Of a stretch of 64,000 nucleotides of DNA, positions 45,791 through 55,683 are shown one piece after another. The stretch is taken from contig JAJVDF010000448.1 of the NCBI GenBank assembly GCA_022410635.1, positions 796,960 through 860,959 of the forward strand. The letters run 5' to 3'. The notes under the pieces are model-generated. The model was not told the origin of the DNA. It saw nothing but the letters and a program-made list of their open reading frames with translations, and did no database searches. A program made the position numbers and the translations under genes. How positions within the stretch are numbered: the stretch's first letter is position 1; every line of letters starts with the position of its first letter. The DNA comes from Tretioscincus oriximinensis (taxonomy: Eukaryota; Chordata; Lepidosauria; Squamata; Gymnophthalmidae).

Positions 45791-46645
45791 TAAGCCTTGT
45801 GGGTGGAGACAGATAAAATTAATTTCTTCTTGATGTTGAGAGCAATGATAATCGAGATCATTGTTGTCTATAAATTATGTTCAGTTGTATGTATACAGAA
45901 CACGTATTATAAATCTCTTTCTATAATAGTATTTTAAAATAAATTTTCTTTCGGCTTCTGTCTGCAGTGATCACAGAATAAAAACTATCACATAAGGATT
46001 TCACATTAGTGACTCTAAAAGCTTTTTTGATTACACTCCCAGCTGGTTTGCAAAGCATGAAAGGAAGCCGTCCTAGGAAACATTACACCATGTGTTGTAT
46101 CATCTTTTATTAGTTGAAAATTATAAGGATTTGGAAAAATCTTTTCCCAGAAATGTAAAAAGGGAAAACAAGATTAAGGAGATAAGGATCATATTGACTG
46201 GTTCCCCAGCCAGCTTCCTGTGAGTAGAAAATATGTTTCCTGTGGGCAGAGTTTGGCGAAAGGGACATTGTCCCACCTATCAGACTAGCTGCGGTGCAGG
46301 CTGGGAGCTGTAGTCCGTAGAGCAGGACCCCGGGCAGGCTGGGCGGAAGATACTGTCTGCTGCTCTGACTCCATTACCCAACACACACACACACACACCA
46401 GCACAACAGCAGCTCCATTTCATCCTCCTCACATTTGGGGCTTCTGTTGTTACTACTGCCAGCTTTGTGAAGCTACTGAGCATTTAAGCTTTTATAATAA
46501 GGGTCATCGTGAAGAGTAGAAAAGCAGGCAAAAATGCAACTAAGAACCATAAACCCAGAAGGCAGAAATTCTGCCTCAAGTTGAGAAACTGGTAGCTTTC
46601 TCAACCAGCTGTTTTATCATTGTTGACAACCAATAGAGGAGAAAA
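45791..46645. other. Intergenic stretch with a short CA repeat
   Basis: A run of about nine CA units is at 46379-46398. Otherwise not recognised. Confidence 0.45.
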
Positions 46646-46648
46646 TAT

Positions 46649-47035
46649 AAGAGCATAAAAATATAAGAGGAGCCCTGCTGAATCAGGCCAGAGCCCATCT
46701 AGTCTAGCATTCTGTCTCACACAGAGGCCACCAATTGCACCTGGGCAATCTGGAACAGATGAAGACAAAACCTACAACTGTTCTCGATGCCCTGCAAAAG
46801 GTATTTCAGGAATCCTGCATGTAGCTCCATCTCAGAAGCAGCATCAAGACATCCATCCTAGTAGGTGTTTATACCCTTGGCTTCCATGAACTTGTCTAAT
46901 CCTGTCTTAAAGCTATCCAGGCTGCTAGTTACCACCACTTCTTCTGGAAGTAAATTCCAAAGGCCCTCTGGGTGAAAAAAATACTTTCCTTTGTCTTTCT
47001 TCACTCTTCTGTCCATCAGTTTCAAAGAATATGAA
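46649..47035 (-). mobile_element. CR1 LINE 3' end
   Basis: AAAATATAAGAGGAGCCCTG tail side, then the complement of the 3' UTR and coding end (CCACTTCTTCTGGAAGTAAA). Confidence 0.75.
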
Positions 47036-47041
47036 CCAGTC

Positions 47042-47322
47042 TATGTATTTGCCTAAGGAATCCGTCTCTCATCTGGGATATGGGGTTTGGAGGCCCTGTG
47101 TCGGACGTGGGGAGGGGTGAGCACCTTCCAAATAGCTAGCTATTTGAAAGCAAGAATTGCAAGAAATTGCAACTAACTGCAAGTAGATACATTGGAGCCA
47201 CCATATCCTGGTGGGGGAGATAGAATGTCAGCCTTTGGGCAAAATACCTTTGTAAGCCGCTTTGAGTCCCTTTGAAAGGTGAGAAAAACGGGCTATAAGA
47301 ACCCAGTTCTTCTTCTTCTATT
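47042..47322 (+). repeat. tRNA-derived SINE (CTT-tail family)
   Basis: Lacks the first few head bases. The body from AAGGAATCCGTCTCTCATC to the TTCTTCTTC tail is clear. Confidence 0.8.
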
Positions 47323-47870
47323 TGCTATCCTCTCAACAGTTTCAGCTGAACAGGTACTGTAGACAAACTATACTAGACAAAAGTGAAGGACATTGTATAC
47401 TGAACCAATATAACTGTATAACCTTAACCCAGGTCTGCCCAACCTACAGTTGCTTTTGAATTACAGCTCCACCATTTTGTGACTTTTTAATCCTAAAGCT
47501 AATCAATTTGTACTATTGATTTAAGAACAAATCCTGAAGCTGAAGTTCAAACTGGTCACATATGAAGAAGACCAGTTTCACTGGACAAGAACCTGATGCT
47601 GGGAAAGGTGGGAGGCAACATCTGTTGAAACCCTCTTTGACACACCCATTAAAGATGCAGATCTAACATTCTGCTTTTTTCTGACATCTCTAAAGTTGGT
47701 TGTCCGTCCACCAACTCCACTCTTAAATGCTAAGTTCCAAGACAGAAGAGGTCAAAATTCCTCCAACCCCTTAACAATTCTGCTTATTATATTCTGCACT
47801 TTTTCCAGTTGCACACAACTCACGAACAGTTCAGAAAACAGAATTGCAACTGCCTTGTCCCTATGGAACC
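47323..47870. other. Intergenic stretch; possible CR1 scrap
   Basis: 47740-47830 on the minus strand resembles the CR1 KVQNIISRIVKGLEEF region. The rest was not recognised. Confidence 0.3.
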
Positions 47871-47872
47871 TT

Positions 47873-47960
47873 ATTTTGGGCTGTATCTCAGTACAGAGCT
47901 TGGCCATCCACATGCCAGTTAAACTATGGCAGGCTCCTATTGTGAGATACAGCCCCAAAT
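47873..47960. repeat. Palindromic TATGGCAGG-family repeat, short copy
   Basis: TTTTGGGCTGTATCTCA and its complement TGAGATACAGCCCCAAA bound a compact foldback containing GGCCATCCACATGCCAGT and TATGGCAGGCTCC. Confidence 0.7.
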
Positions 47961-48070
47961 ATGGCTCAGCGTGGGAGGGGACAGGGTTGATAGTGGGCAT
48001 GTTCTGCATTGGGTTTGGTATTCTGGGCTGTGTATCAGATTAAGAGTTTATGAACGGGCCTGACATAATC

Positions 48071-48263
48071 TATACTCCCCTTCTGGGCGAGGGGGTAAAA
48101 ACCCGGTTTTGGAGTGCCTCCTGGTTTTTCCTGAGGAAAAAGAAAATAAAAAAAAAATTCAAAAAAAAATTTGGGGGGGAAAAAGTTTTTCCTCAGCAAA
48201 AACCATGAGGCACGCCAGAACCAGGTTTCTACTCCGCCAAAAAGGGGTCATGTGGTCAGCCTA
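48071..48263. mobile_element. Palindromic hAT-type MITE, copy 7 (left end damaged)
   Basis: The right end GGTCATGTGGTCAGCCTA is intact. The left terminus has lost about a dozen bases, but the mirrored body remains. Confidence 0.75.
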
Positions 48264-48450
48264 TGCTCCAAAAGATGTATTACGGCTTATTTTCAGAGGG
48301 TGTCTAATTTTTCCAAGAAAAGCAATCTATTCTTGACTTTTTACTAACTGTAACTAGGGCTTATTTTGGGGGTATGGCTGATATTTCGAGCCCCCATGTT
48401 GGGGTGTCTCCCGATTTTTGCTGAGGAAAAAAAAAATTAAACCTTTTTTT

Positions 48451-49714
48451 GAAAGTCCAGCAAAGGAGCTAGCAGCACTTTGAGACTAACTTGAGAAAAG
48501 TGGTTGGCATAAGCTTTCATAGACAGGTCTACTTCTTCAGATGCTGAGGGACTAATGTCAGGGTCAGATATTTATAGGGAAATGTGTATGGGAGAAGACA
48601 AAGCATATGCAACTGTAGGGAGGTGTTGAATTGCAGGTAAATAGCAGGAACTAATCTCCTTAAAAAACAGGTAAATGGCAGGAACTAATCCTCTTATGTG
48701 AAAAGGTGCCTGGGGCAACAAGGTGCAATGTCTGGTAGAGAATCAATCAAATACTTAACAGGTGTCATAAAAATGTATAGTTGGCCAGGAAACCTTTGTC
48801 TCTGTTAAGTCCTTTGCTGATGGCCTGGAACTTGTGAATGTATTCAAGTTCTGCTGCTTCTCTTTCAAATCTTCCTTTGTAGTTTCTTTGTTCAAGAACT
48901 GTAGTCCTGAGGTCTGAGAGAGAATGTCCTGGAAGGTTAAAATGTTCAGCAACTGGTTTCTGTGTGTTTCCATTTCGAATATCTGATTTGTGTCCATTTA
49001 TTCTCTGGCGAAGGGATTGTCCTGTTTGCCCAATGTAGAGTGTAGAGGGGCATTGTTGGCAGAAGATGGAATACACCACATTAGAAGATGAGCATGTAAA
49101 AGTCCCTCTAATGTTGTGGGTGGTGTTATCAGGTCCCGTGATGACATTGCCAGGGTGGATGTGTGCACAGAATTGACATCTGGGTTTGTGGCAGGGTCTA
49201 GTTCCCATTTCTCCCTCTGTGTCCTGTGTTCTTTGTGTGAGGAGTTGTTTGAGGTTGGGTGGTTGTTTGTAAGCCAGCAAAGGTTTGCCACCAAGTGCTC
49301 TTGAGAGAGCTGTGTTTTTATCCAAAATAGGTTGAAGTTCATTTATTATGTGTTTGAGGGGCCCCAATTGTGAGCTGTATGTGACCACTAATGGGGTTCT
49401 GTTGTTTTCTGTCCTCAATCTGTCTTGTAATAGGTTGGTTCTGGGTACCAACCTATTACCTGTTTTTTAAGGAGATTAGTTCTTGCTATTTACCTGCAAT
49501 TCAACACCTCCCTACAGTTGCATATGCTTTGTCTTCTCCCATACACATTTCCCTATAAATACCTGACCCTGACATTAGTCCCTCAGCATCTGAAGAAGTA
49601 GACCTGTCTACGAAAGCTTATGCCAACCACTTTTCTCAAGTTAGTCTCAAAGTGCTGCTAGCTCTTTTGCTGGACTTTCTGCTAGACTAACACGGCTATT
49701 TCTCTGAAATTGAC
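48451..49714 (-). mobile_element. Penelope-like element with inverted terminal repeats
   Basis: Near-identical inverted repeats of about 223 bp (48451-48672 and 49456-49679) bound a minus-strand open frame at 48765-49451. An extra 35 bases (GACTAACACGGCTATTTCTC) extend the right side. Terminal repeats in inverted orientation plus a GIY-YIG frame are the hallmarks of 5'-truncated Penelope-like retroelements. It is inserted into the A/T-rich centre of a hAT copy. Confidence 0.85.
48765..49451 (-). CDS. Penelope-like GIY-YIG endonuclease frame (partial ORF)
   Basis: The open frame has 228 codons. A Cys-rich linker, PCHKPRCQFCAHI (about residues 85-97), precedes the endonuclease domain, which opens with VVYSIFCQQCPSTLYIGQTG (about residues 124-143). 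SLRQRINGHKSDI and VAEHFNLPGHSLSD follow. These are the GIY-YIG core Tyr residues, the catalytic Arg and the conserved His found in Penelope-like retroelements, where this domain nicks target DNA. The reverse-transcriptase part is absent, so the reading starts within a 5'-truncated copy near the inner edge of the terminal repeat. It is uninterrupted to its stop, which suggests a fairly young insertion. As an isolated fragment it is unlikely to be expressed usefully. Confidence 0.85.
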   Translation of the reverse strand: MVPRTNLLQDRLRTENNRTPLVVTYSSQLGPLKHIINELQPILDKNTALSRALGGKPLLAYKQPPNLKQLLTQRTQDTEGEMGTRPCHKPRCQFCAHIHPGNVITGPDNTTHNIRGTFTCSSSNVVYSIFCQQCPSTLYIGQTGQSLRQRINGHKSDIRNGNTQKPVAEHFNLPGHSLSDLRTTVLEQRNYKGRFEREAAELEYIHKFQAISKGLNRDKGFLANYTFL

Positions 49715-49835
49715 TTTTTTTGAAAAAAACCTATTTTTTTTTGAAAAACGTTTTCCTCAGCAAAAAACGGGAGGCACCCCAAAATGGGGTTTTCAGACCC
49801 TCCTCCAAAAAAAGGGGTCATCTGGTCAGTCTAGC

Positions 49836-50430
49836 TGTGAGAAATAGAGCATGGATATGGAATTTCCAATGATCAATCAAGGATAGTGACGTCAATGGTA
49901 TTGAGTGAAGGAACTATTGGAATCCTTAGGTTTCACAGCAGTATAATCATGAAGGGCCAACTTGTAGTGTAGAACACGAGACAGAAAGCCTTCAGCATGG
50001 GAAAAGATGGCTGGCCATTAGCCAGGGAACGAGTTGTGGCAGATTAAGATGAAAAGTAACAACCAAAGGGATGAATAAACAAAGGATGCTTACAAAGAAC
50101 TTGGTCCTGGGAGTTGAAAAATCAGTTCGGTGATTTACAGGCCCTATCTGTGAAGAGAATATCTCGTGATTGGGAGAGAACATGCCATAGTCGGAGAATA
50201 ACCAGTGAACGCTGGAGTATAAAACGGGGGTATAAAAGCATCGTGCTGCCATCTTAAACACATCCGAGCCTGCAAGATTGTCCTTTCCCCTTTTTCTTTC
50301 TGTTAACCCTTCACTGTCTGTCATACTTGATGGTTCTAATAAATGTTCTTTATCTGCTTCGTCAGTCTTGGTGTGGTTTTATAGTTGCTGTGGGAGATGG
50401 TGGGAGGCCACCCGTCATGATTATGTGACA
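49836..50430 (+). mobile_element. Solo LTR with TATA box, polyA signal and 5-bp TSD
   Basis: The 595-bp unit starts TGTGAG and ends GTGACA. CTAGC is duplicated at 49831-49835 and 50431-50435. Tandem TATAAAA motifs (50218-50224, 50231-50237) and AATAAA (50338-50343) give a normal U3-R-U5 order on the + strand. No internal retroviral genes remain. A retroviral or Gypsy-class origin is likely; the class was not determined. Confidence 0.85.
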
Positions 50431-50439
50431 CTAGCCCTT

Positions 50440-51465
50440 CAGTGTTCAGTTGCTGAACACCTCAACCTTCTTGGACATTCTGTCTCAGACCTCAGGACTG
50501 TAGTCCTTGAACAAATAAACTATAAAGGAAGATTTGAAAGAGAAGCAGCAGAACTTCTTATGTTCTTAAGTTCATAAGTTCCAGGCCATCATCAAAGGAC
50601 TTAACAAAGATAAGGGTTTTCTGCCCAATTATACATTTTTATGACAATTTGTTCCTCTTGTTGCCCCAGGGACTTTTTCACATGAGAGGATTGGTTTCTG
50701 CTACTTACCTGTTTTTCTAAACCTGGAGTTCATACCCCATCACACTTGCATATGCTTTGTCATCTCCCATACACAGTTTTCTATAAAGACCTGACCCTGA
50801 TATTAGTCCCTCAGCATCTGAAGAAGTAGACGTGTCCACCCACTTTTCTCAAGTTAGTCCCAAAGTGCTACTAGCCTAGACTGACCAGATTTTCTGAGGC
50901 CCAAACCGGGGTAATTAATATTCATGCTAATTTGCATATTCATAAATATGCAAATTACCCAACATGCATTCCCTTCCAAAATTCCCGCCCGAGAAATCAG
51001 TGACGCATGTGATTATTTTTTTAAGTGTGCAATAATTTTTAAACTGAGAATTTTTGGAGTACGTCAGAATTTTTTAATTTTTTTACAGAGGGGAAGGTGC
51101 CTTCAGAAGCAGGCCCCTAGTGGTGGTGCAGCAATTAAAAAAGAATAAAAATTTTTTTTGAAGTGTGTGAGAAAGTTTTGAAGTGTGTGAGAATTTTTAT
51201 TTTTTACTGAGGGGAGGGTGCCTTCAGGAGCTGGTACCAGATGCCAGAGCCCCCTAGTGGTGCTGCAGTGAATTTGTTTCAAAAAAAATTAAAAAAAATT
51301 TCCTCAGCAAAACCTGGGGAAATGGCGCCCCCCCCAGGCGGGCCGGGTAGACACCCCAAAACCGGGTTCCCCCCCAAGAGGGGGTTTCTGGTCAGTCTAT
51401 ACTAGCCCCTTTGCTGGACTTCCTATTGGATTAACACGGCTATTTTTCTGAAATTGACTAGCATC
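50440..51465 (+). mobile_element. Penelope-like element, second copy, split by hAT
   Basis: The + strand encodes VAEHLNLLGHSVSDLRTVVL and the rest of the endonuclease end. Then comes the terminal-repeat sequence (CATCTGAAGAAGTAGAC), which is interrupted by a hAT at 50877-51399 and resumes as CTTTGCTGGACTTCC and AACACGGCTATTTTTCTG. It is more truncated than the copy at 48451. Confidence 0.8.
50877..51399. mobile_element. Longest hAT relative of the MITEs, perfect 8-bp TSD
   Basis: Starts TAGACTGACCAG and ends CTGGTCAGTCTA. TACTAGCC is duplicated at 50869-50876 and 51400-51407, inside Penelope sequence that rejoins when the element is removed. The 523-bp interior shares order and motifs with 17495-17827 in reverse orientation, plus an internal duplication of a segment of about 110 bp containing CCCCTAGTGGT. 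No transposase. Confidence 0.9.
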
Positions 51466-51521
51466 TTCCTTAGTCATAAGGTGACCAAATGAGGTGTCCC
51501 TTCCCCAGGAGAAGAAAGTAC

Positions 51522-51762
51522 TATTTATTTATTTGTACTTATATCCCAAAGGTCTCAGGGCGGCCAACCATAGGGGGGCACACATAGCTTTTTGTTGCTT
51601 TCTCCACAACAGACATCCTGTGATGTAGATGAGGCTGAGAGAGTTCTAAACAACTGTGACAGGTCCATGGTAGCCCAGTTGGCTTTCATGGAGGACTGTG
51701 GAATCGAACCGGGAGACTACCAGATAAGAATCCAACAGTAACCACTACACCAAACTGGCTCT
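51522..51762 (-). repeat. Sauria-type tRNA SINE
   Basis: Tail complement TATTTATTTATTTGTAC, body, GGAATCGAACCGGGAG and A-box complement. A short deletion affects the 3' part. Confidence 0.85.
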
Positions 51763-51823
51763 GCCTACTAGAATTTAGATAGAAGCTGGGTGGCTTGTGC
51801 TTGTGTTGAACCGCACCGCTTCT

Positions 51824-52745
51824 TAAGAACATAAGAAGAACCATACTGAATGGGGCCAGAGCCCATCTACTCCAGCATTCTGTCCCACACACAGGCCCAC
51901 CAGATGTACCTGGGCAGCCTGAAAAGAGGAAAGCAAAATATGCACCTGTTTATGACTCCCTGCAAATGGCATTTCAGGAGTCCTGCCTGTTGCTCCATCC
52001 CGGAGGCAACATCCAGGCATCCATCCTAGTATCCATTTATACCCTTGGTGTCCATAAACCTGTCCAGTCCTGTCTTGAAACTATCCTCTTCAGGAAGTAA
52101 ATTCCACAGGCCCAGAGGGGGGTGAAAAAATACTTTCCTTTGTCTGTTCTCACTTTTCTATCCATCAGTTTTAAGGAGGGCCCTCTGGTCCTTGTGTTGT
52201 GGGAGAGAGAAAACATTTTTTTCTCTATTCACCCTGTCCACCCTATGCATGATTCTGTATACTTCAATCAGATCACCTCTCAAACTCAGCTTTCGAGACT
52301 GAAGAGATCCAGACGTTGCAGCCTGACTTCATAAGGGAGGTCCTCCAGACCCTTGATCATTTTTGTTGCCCTTTTCTGCACCTTCTCCAGCTCCAAAATA
52401 TCCCTCTTGAGATGTGGTAACCACAATTGAACACAGTATTCCAAATGTGGCCTCACCACAGATTTATAAAGAGGCAAAACAACATTTGCTGACTTGTTTT
52501 CGATTCCTTTCCTAATTATCCCCAACATGGAATTTGCCTTTTTTGCTGCTGCTGCACACTGGGTTGACATTTTCATTGAATTGTCCACCAACACCTCAAG
52601 GTCCTTTCCTTGCTCAGTTATAGAAAGCTTGGTTCCCATCAGGTGGTAGGAGTATTTTGGGTTCTTTGCCCCAATGCGCATGACCTTGCACTTGCTTAAG
52701 TTGAAGTGCATTTGCCACTTTGATGCCCACTCACCCTGTGAGTGC
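51824..52745 (-). mobile_element. CR1 LINE 3' end, longest copy
   Basis: The tail complement AAGAACATAAGAAGAACC at 51825 is followed by the complement of the 3' UTR. A 141-codon reverse-transcriptase C-terminal frame (52711-52286) runs from MHFNLSKCKVMRIG through LVDNSMKMSTQCAAAAKKAN to RATKMIKGLEDLPYEVRLQR. A frameshift separates it from the last coding part, and an internal deletion shortens the region near 52085. Confidence 0.9.
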
Positions 52746-52788
52746 CCAGTAACCCTGGCTCAGAGGGAGCCTATGGGTGTGTAATTAT

Positions 52789-52909
52789 GGGCTGTATCTC
52801 TGGGCAGAGCTTGGCCATCCACATGCCAGTGTAGACTATGGCAGGCCCCGTTCGGGGCCTGCCGTAGTCTACACTAGCAAGTAGATGGCAGGCTCCTATT
52901 CCGGGATAG
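52789..52909. repeat. Palindromic TATGGCAGG-family repeat at island edge
   Basis: GGGCTGTATCTC and CCATCCACATGCCAGTG, then TATGGCAGGCCCC mirrored by GGGGCCTGCCGTAG, ending CTCCTATTCCGGGATAG. It directly abuts the CpG island. Confidence 0.75.
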
Positions 52910-53224
52910 AGTGGGGATGCTGTGTTTGTTCTGCTGCCCTCCAAGGTTTCTGCCTCTTCCCTAAGCGCAGAGCGCAGCAACCCGGCTTCCGTGGGGCGTC
53001 TTTTCCGGTCCCTTCCCTCGGGCCGGGCCGCCTCCTCCCCTCTGCAACTGGGACGGGAAGAGGCAACCGGTCCTGGCCCTTCGCCTCCTTCCCCTCCTTG
53101 CTCTCCTTGCTTTCCACCTCCTGCTGCTCGCCGCCTTCCGACGATCGGCCCGGGCACAGTCGGTGCAGCGCGGGCAGCGCCCCCCCTTGCAGCGCGGGGA
53201 AGACCGTCCCGTGCAAGACAGCAG
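52910..53224 (+). other. MATN2: MATN2 first exon (5' UTR) in CpG island; upstream edge uncertain
   Basis: This is the only CpG-dense island in the window, running to about 53320: GC-rich, many CG dinucleotides, no TATA box. It ends in a textbook donor, CAGCAG|GTAAGC, with GT at 53225-53226. Long open frames on both strands here are a by-product of high GC and do not look like proteins. The position is about 19 kb beyond LAPTM4B and 6 kb before a signal-peptide exon resembling matrilin-2, on the same strand. That makes a non-coding first exon and promoter of MATN2 the best reading. The transcription start cannot be placed; a palindromic repeat (52789-52909) abuts the island. Another gene's first exon is the alternative. 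Confidence 0.5.
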
Positions 53225-53319
53225 GTAAGCGGCGCCCCCGGCTTCCAATGAGGGGTACATTTTGGCGCCTTTTCGTTTGCGCGCTCTGCAGCCTCTGCTT
53301 TCCTTGACTGAGCGCCTCA

Positions 53320-53412
53320 GATAACCCCCTTTTTGGGGGGGGGGAGGGAGGGTTGGAAACCCGTTTTGGGGATGCCTCCCGTTTTTCTCTGAGGGAGAAA
53401 AAATTAAAAATC
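53320..53412. mobile_element. Half copy of palindromic hAT-type MITE
   Basis: AGATAACCCCCTTTTTGGGG, GGAAACCCGTTTTGG and GCCTCCCGTTTTTCTCTGAG match the left half only. The right half is absent. Confidence 0.6.
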
Positions 53413-53440
53413 ACAAGATTTTTTGACTGTTGAGATAAAG

Positions 53441-53907
53441 GGTGCCTCCACACGGAGCCTTCTGCTGGGCTGCCCCTGGGAATAGGAGCCTGCTGACCAC
53501 ATGCTAGTGTAGGCTATGGCAGGCCCCGAATGGCATGTGGGTGGCCAAGCTCTGTCTCCAGATGTAACCCAGAATAAGGCTCAGGCTGCGCTCACACGGA
53601 GGCTTCTCCTGGGCTGTCCCTGGGAATAGGAGCCTGCTGAACTCATGCTAGTGTAGGCTATGGCAGGCCCTGAATTGCATGGGAGTGGCCAGCTCTGCCC
53701 CGAGATATAACCCAGTATAAGGCTCAGGCTGCATCCAGACGGAGCCTTCTCCTGGGCTGCCCCTCGGAATAGGAATCTGCCATCCACATGCTAGTGTAGA
53801 CTATGGCAGGCCCCGAATGGGGCCTGCCATAGTCTATACTGGCATGTGCATGGCCAAGCTCTGTCCCAAGATGTGACCCAGAAGAAGGCTCCATGGGGAC
53901 GGGGCCT
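53441..53907. repeat. Tandem array of three TATGGCAGG-family units
   Basis: Three diverged units of roughly 140-180 bp start near 53441, 53578 and 53721. Each has CCTTCT(C/G)CTGGGCTG, GGAATAGGA, CATGCTAGTGTAG and TATGGCAGGCCC. The third keeps a perfect hairpin (GGCAGGCCCC...GGGGCCTGCC near 53805-53830). Confidence 0.8.
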
Positions 53908-54030
53908 TGGACTTAGGCAGCAGCAGTGTGTGTGAATAGTGGTTTGTCGAAAAATAATAATGAATTCCCCACTGGCAGATCTTTGAGAGAAATGCAGGTG
54001 AGCGCTGCCTTAAAGGGCTGCATCCATTCC

Positions 54031-54260
54031 AGTTTGGTGTAGTAGTTAGAGTGTTGGACTCTTATCTGGTCGTCTGCCGGTTCGCTTCCCCAATCCTCCA
54101 TGAAAGCCAGCTGGGTGACCTGGGGCCAGTCTCTCAGCCTCACCTACTTCACAGGGTGAAGTGTGGAGAAAGCAACAAAAAGCTATGTGCCCCCCCTCCC
54201 CCCTTATGGTTGGNCACCCTGAGACCTTTGGGTATAGGACAGGATATAAGCATAAATAAA
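54031..54260 (+). repeat. Sauria-type tRNA SINE
   Basis: AGTTTGGTGTAGTAGTTAG A-box region, GGTTCGCTTCCCC B-box region, CTCCATGAAAGCCAGC and a short AAATAAAT tail. Slightly deleted internally. Confidence 0.85.
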
Positions 54261-54548
54261 TCGATTCCAGCCCCGACCAATGGAATTCAGAATATGGGGT
54301 GAAGATATGGAGGAGAGAAAGGGATTACTCAAAAGAAGTCACAAATTGTGTTTATCCCCCACCCACCCCAAAATACAAAGCAAGGAACACATAAGAATAA
54401 CAATATTGATAGCTCTGTGACTGGATGTATTCAAGAAGGTACAGGAAAAGCATCAATAAAGATGCCTCCATATAATTTCCTGCATGTGTTATGGGAAAGG
54501 ATTTTGTGGTTCTAAATTTTGTGTGATTTAAGGTTGATAGGCAAGATA

Positions 54549-54593
54549 AAAGAAGAAGAAAGAAGAAGAAGAAAGAAGAAGAAGAAGAAGAAG

Positions 54594-54624
<31 letters not shown>

Positions 54625-55160
54625 GGGTTCTTATACCCCGGTTTCCTCACCTTTCAAAGGGACTCAAAGCGGCTTACAAGGGTATTTTGCCCGAAGGCTG
54701 ACATTCTATCTTCCCCACCAGGCTGTGCTGGTTCCCATTTATCAACTACACTACACAGGTTTATGGACACCAAGGGTATAAATGGGTACTAGGATGGATG
54801 TCTGGATAGATGCCTCCAGGATGGAGCAACATGCAGCTCTCCTGAAATACCATTTGCAGGGAGTCATGAACAGGAGCATATTTTGCTTTCCTCTATTCAG
54901 ACAGCCCAGGTGCATCTGGTGGATCTCTGTGTGAGACAGAATGCTGGACTAGATGGGCTTTGGCACGATCCAGCATGGCTCTTCTTATGTTCTTATGTTC
55001 TTACTTGCAGTCAATTGCAATTTCTTGCAATTCATGCTTTGGAATAGCTGGGTTGGCTAGAGCTACAGGCTAGTGGAAGGTGTTGACCCCTCCCCATGTC
55101 CGACACAGGGCTTCTAAACCCCATCTTCCAGATGAGAGATGAATTCCTTAGCGGCTGAGC
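54549..55160 (-). repeat. tRNA SINE (CTT-tail) split by CR1, with long GAA tract
   Basis: An expanded GAA run (about 54551-54623) is the tail complement. The body goes to TTCCCATTTATC (54743) and resumes at TTGCAGTCAATTGC (about 55005) after a CR1 insertion, ending near GCGGCTGAGCTATGG. Confidence 0.8.
54744..55003 (+). mobile_element. CR1 LINE 3' end inside SINE
   Basis: Starts at ACAGGTTTATGGACACCAAG and finishes with the octamer tail CTTATGTTCTTATGTTCTTA. Only the last 260 bases of the LINE were copied. Confidence 0.8.
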
Positions 55161-55683
55161 TATGGGACACAATGGGAAACTTATTTCCCCTTCCTTTCAT
55201 CTTTCCAGCCTAATCATTGAAAGAGCTTGCTAGTTTAGCCTTTAAAAATGTAGGTAATATTATAGTTGAGCTTGGAAGTGTATCAAAAATGCTTTCCTCT
55301 AAATGTATAAGGTTCTGTTTACACAGTAATATTAAATTCAAAATTCCCTGCCTGTCTTTCAATGGTATCATACAAGGCTATCCCAAAGAAGGAGCAAATT
55401 GTTATACTGGGAGCAAATTTTACATAGATTATTGCAAATATATTGTCTGAAGATGTGCTCAGAAGGCAGAAGATTATGTTCCATATCAATGTTTCCACTT
55501 CCGGGTACTTAGACTTTAAACTTCAGAAGTGAGGCACAGCACCCTCAGGCATAAGAGCTTTAAATGTTGACAAATATACTTTATTTGACCCCATGAAATG
55601 GACAATTTAAGTCTACAAACTGCAGGGAATTTTCAAGTAATTCTGATAATCATTTGCAGAACAGTGAATCTGTCTCCAAAGAG
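55161..55683. other. MATN2 intron 1 stretch, nothing recognised
   Basis: AT-rich. A 77-codon open frame on the + strand is unsupported. Confidence 0.35.

Larger units (their letters stand above)
48346..49833. mobile_element. Palindromic hAT-type MITE, copy 8, split by Penelope element
   Basis: The left half (about 48346-48450, with GTGTCTCCCGATTTTTGCTG) and the right half (49715-49833, ending GGTCATCTGGTCAGTCTA) flank a Penelope-like insertion. The left terminus is mixed with another repeat (AGGGCTTATTTTGGGGG), so the true left edge is uncertain. Confidence 0.65.

Noticed and set aside
52896..53453. Open frames of 185, 140, 128 and 109 codons in the CpG island
   Set aside because: They overlap on both strands, are Arg/Pro/Ser/Ala-rich as expected from GC-rich DNA, and one runs into a hAT fragment. 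A non-coding first exon explains the region better.
53441..53907. CRISPR-like or other prokaryotic direct-repeat array
   Set aside because: Units are long, diverged palindromic transposon-like repeats in a vertebrate genome, without short identical repeats or unique spacers.
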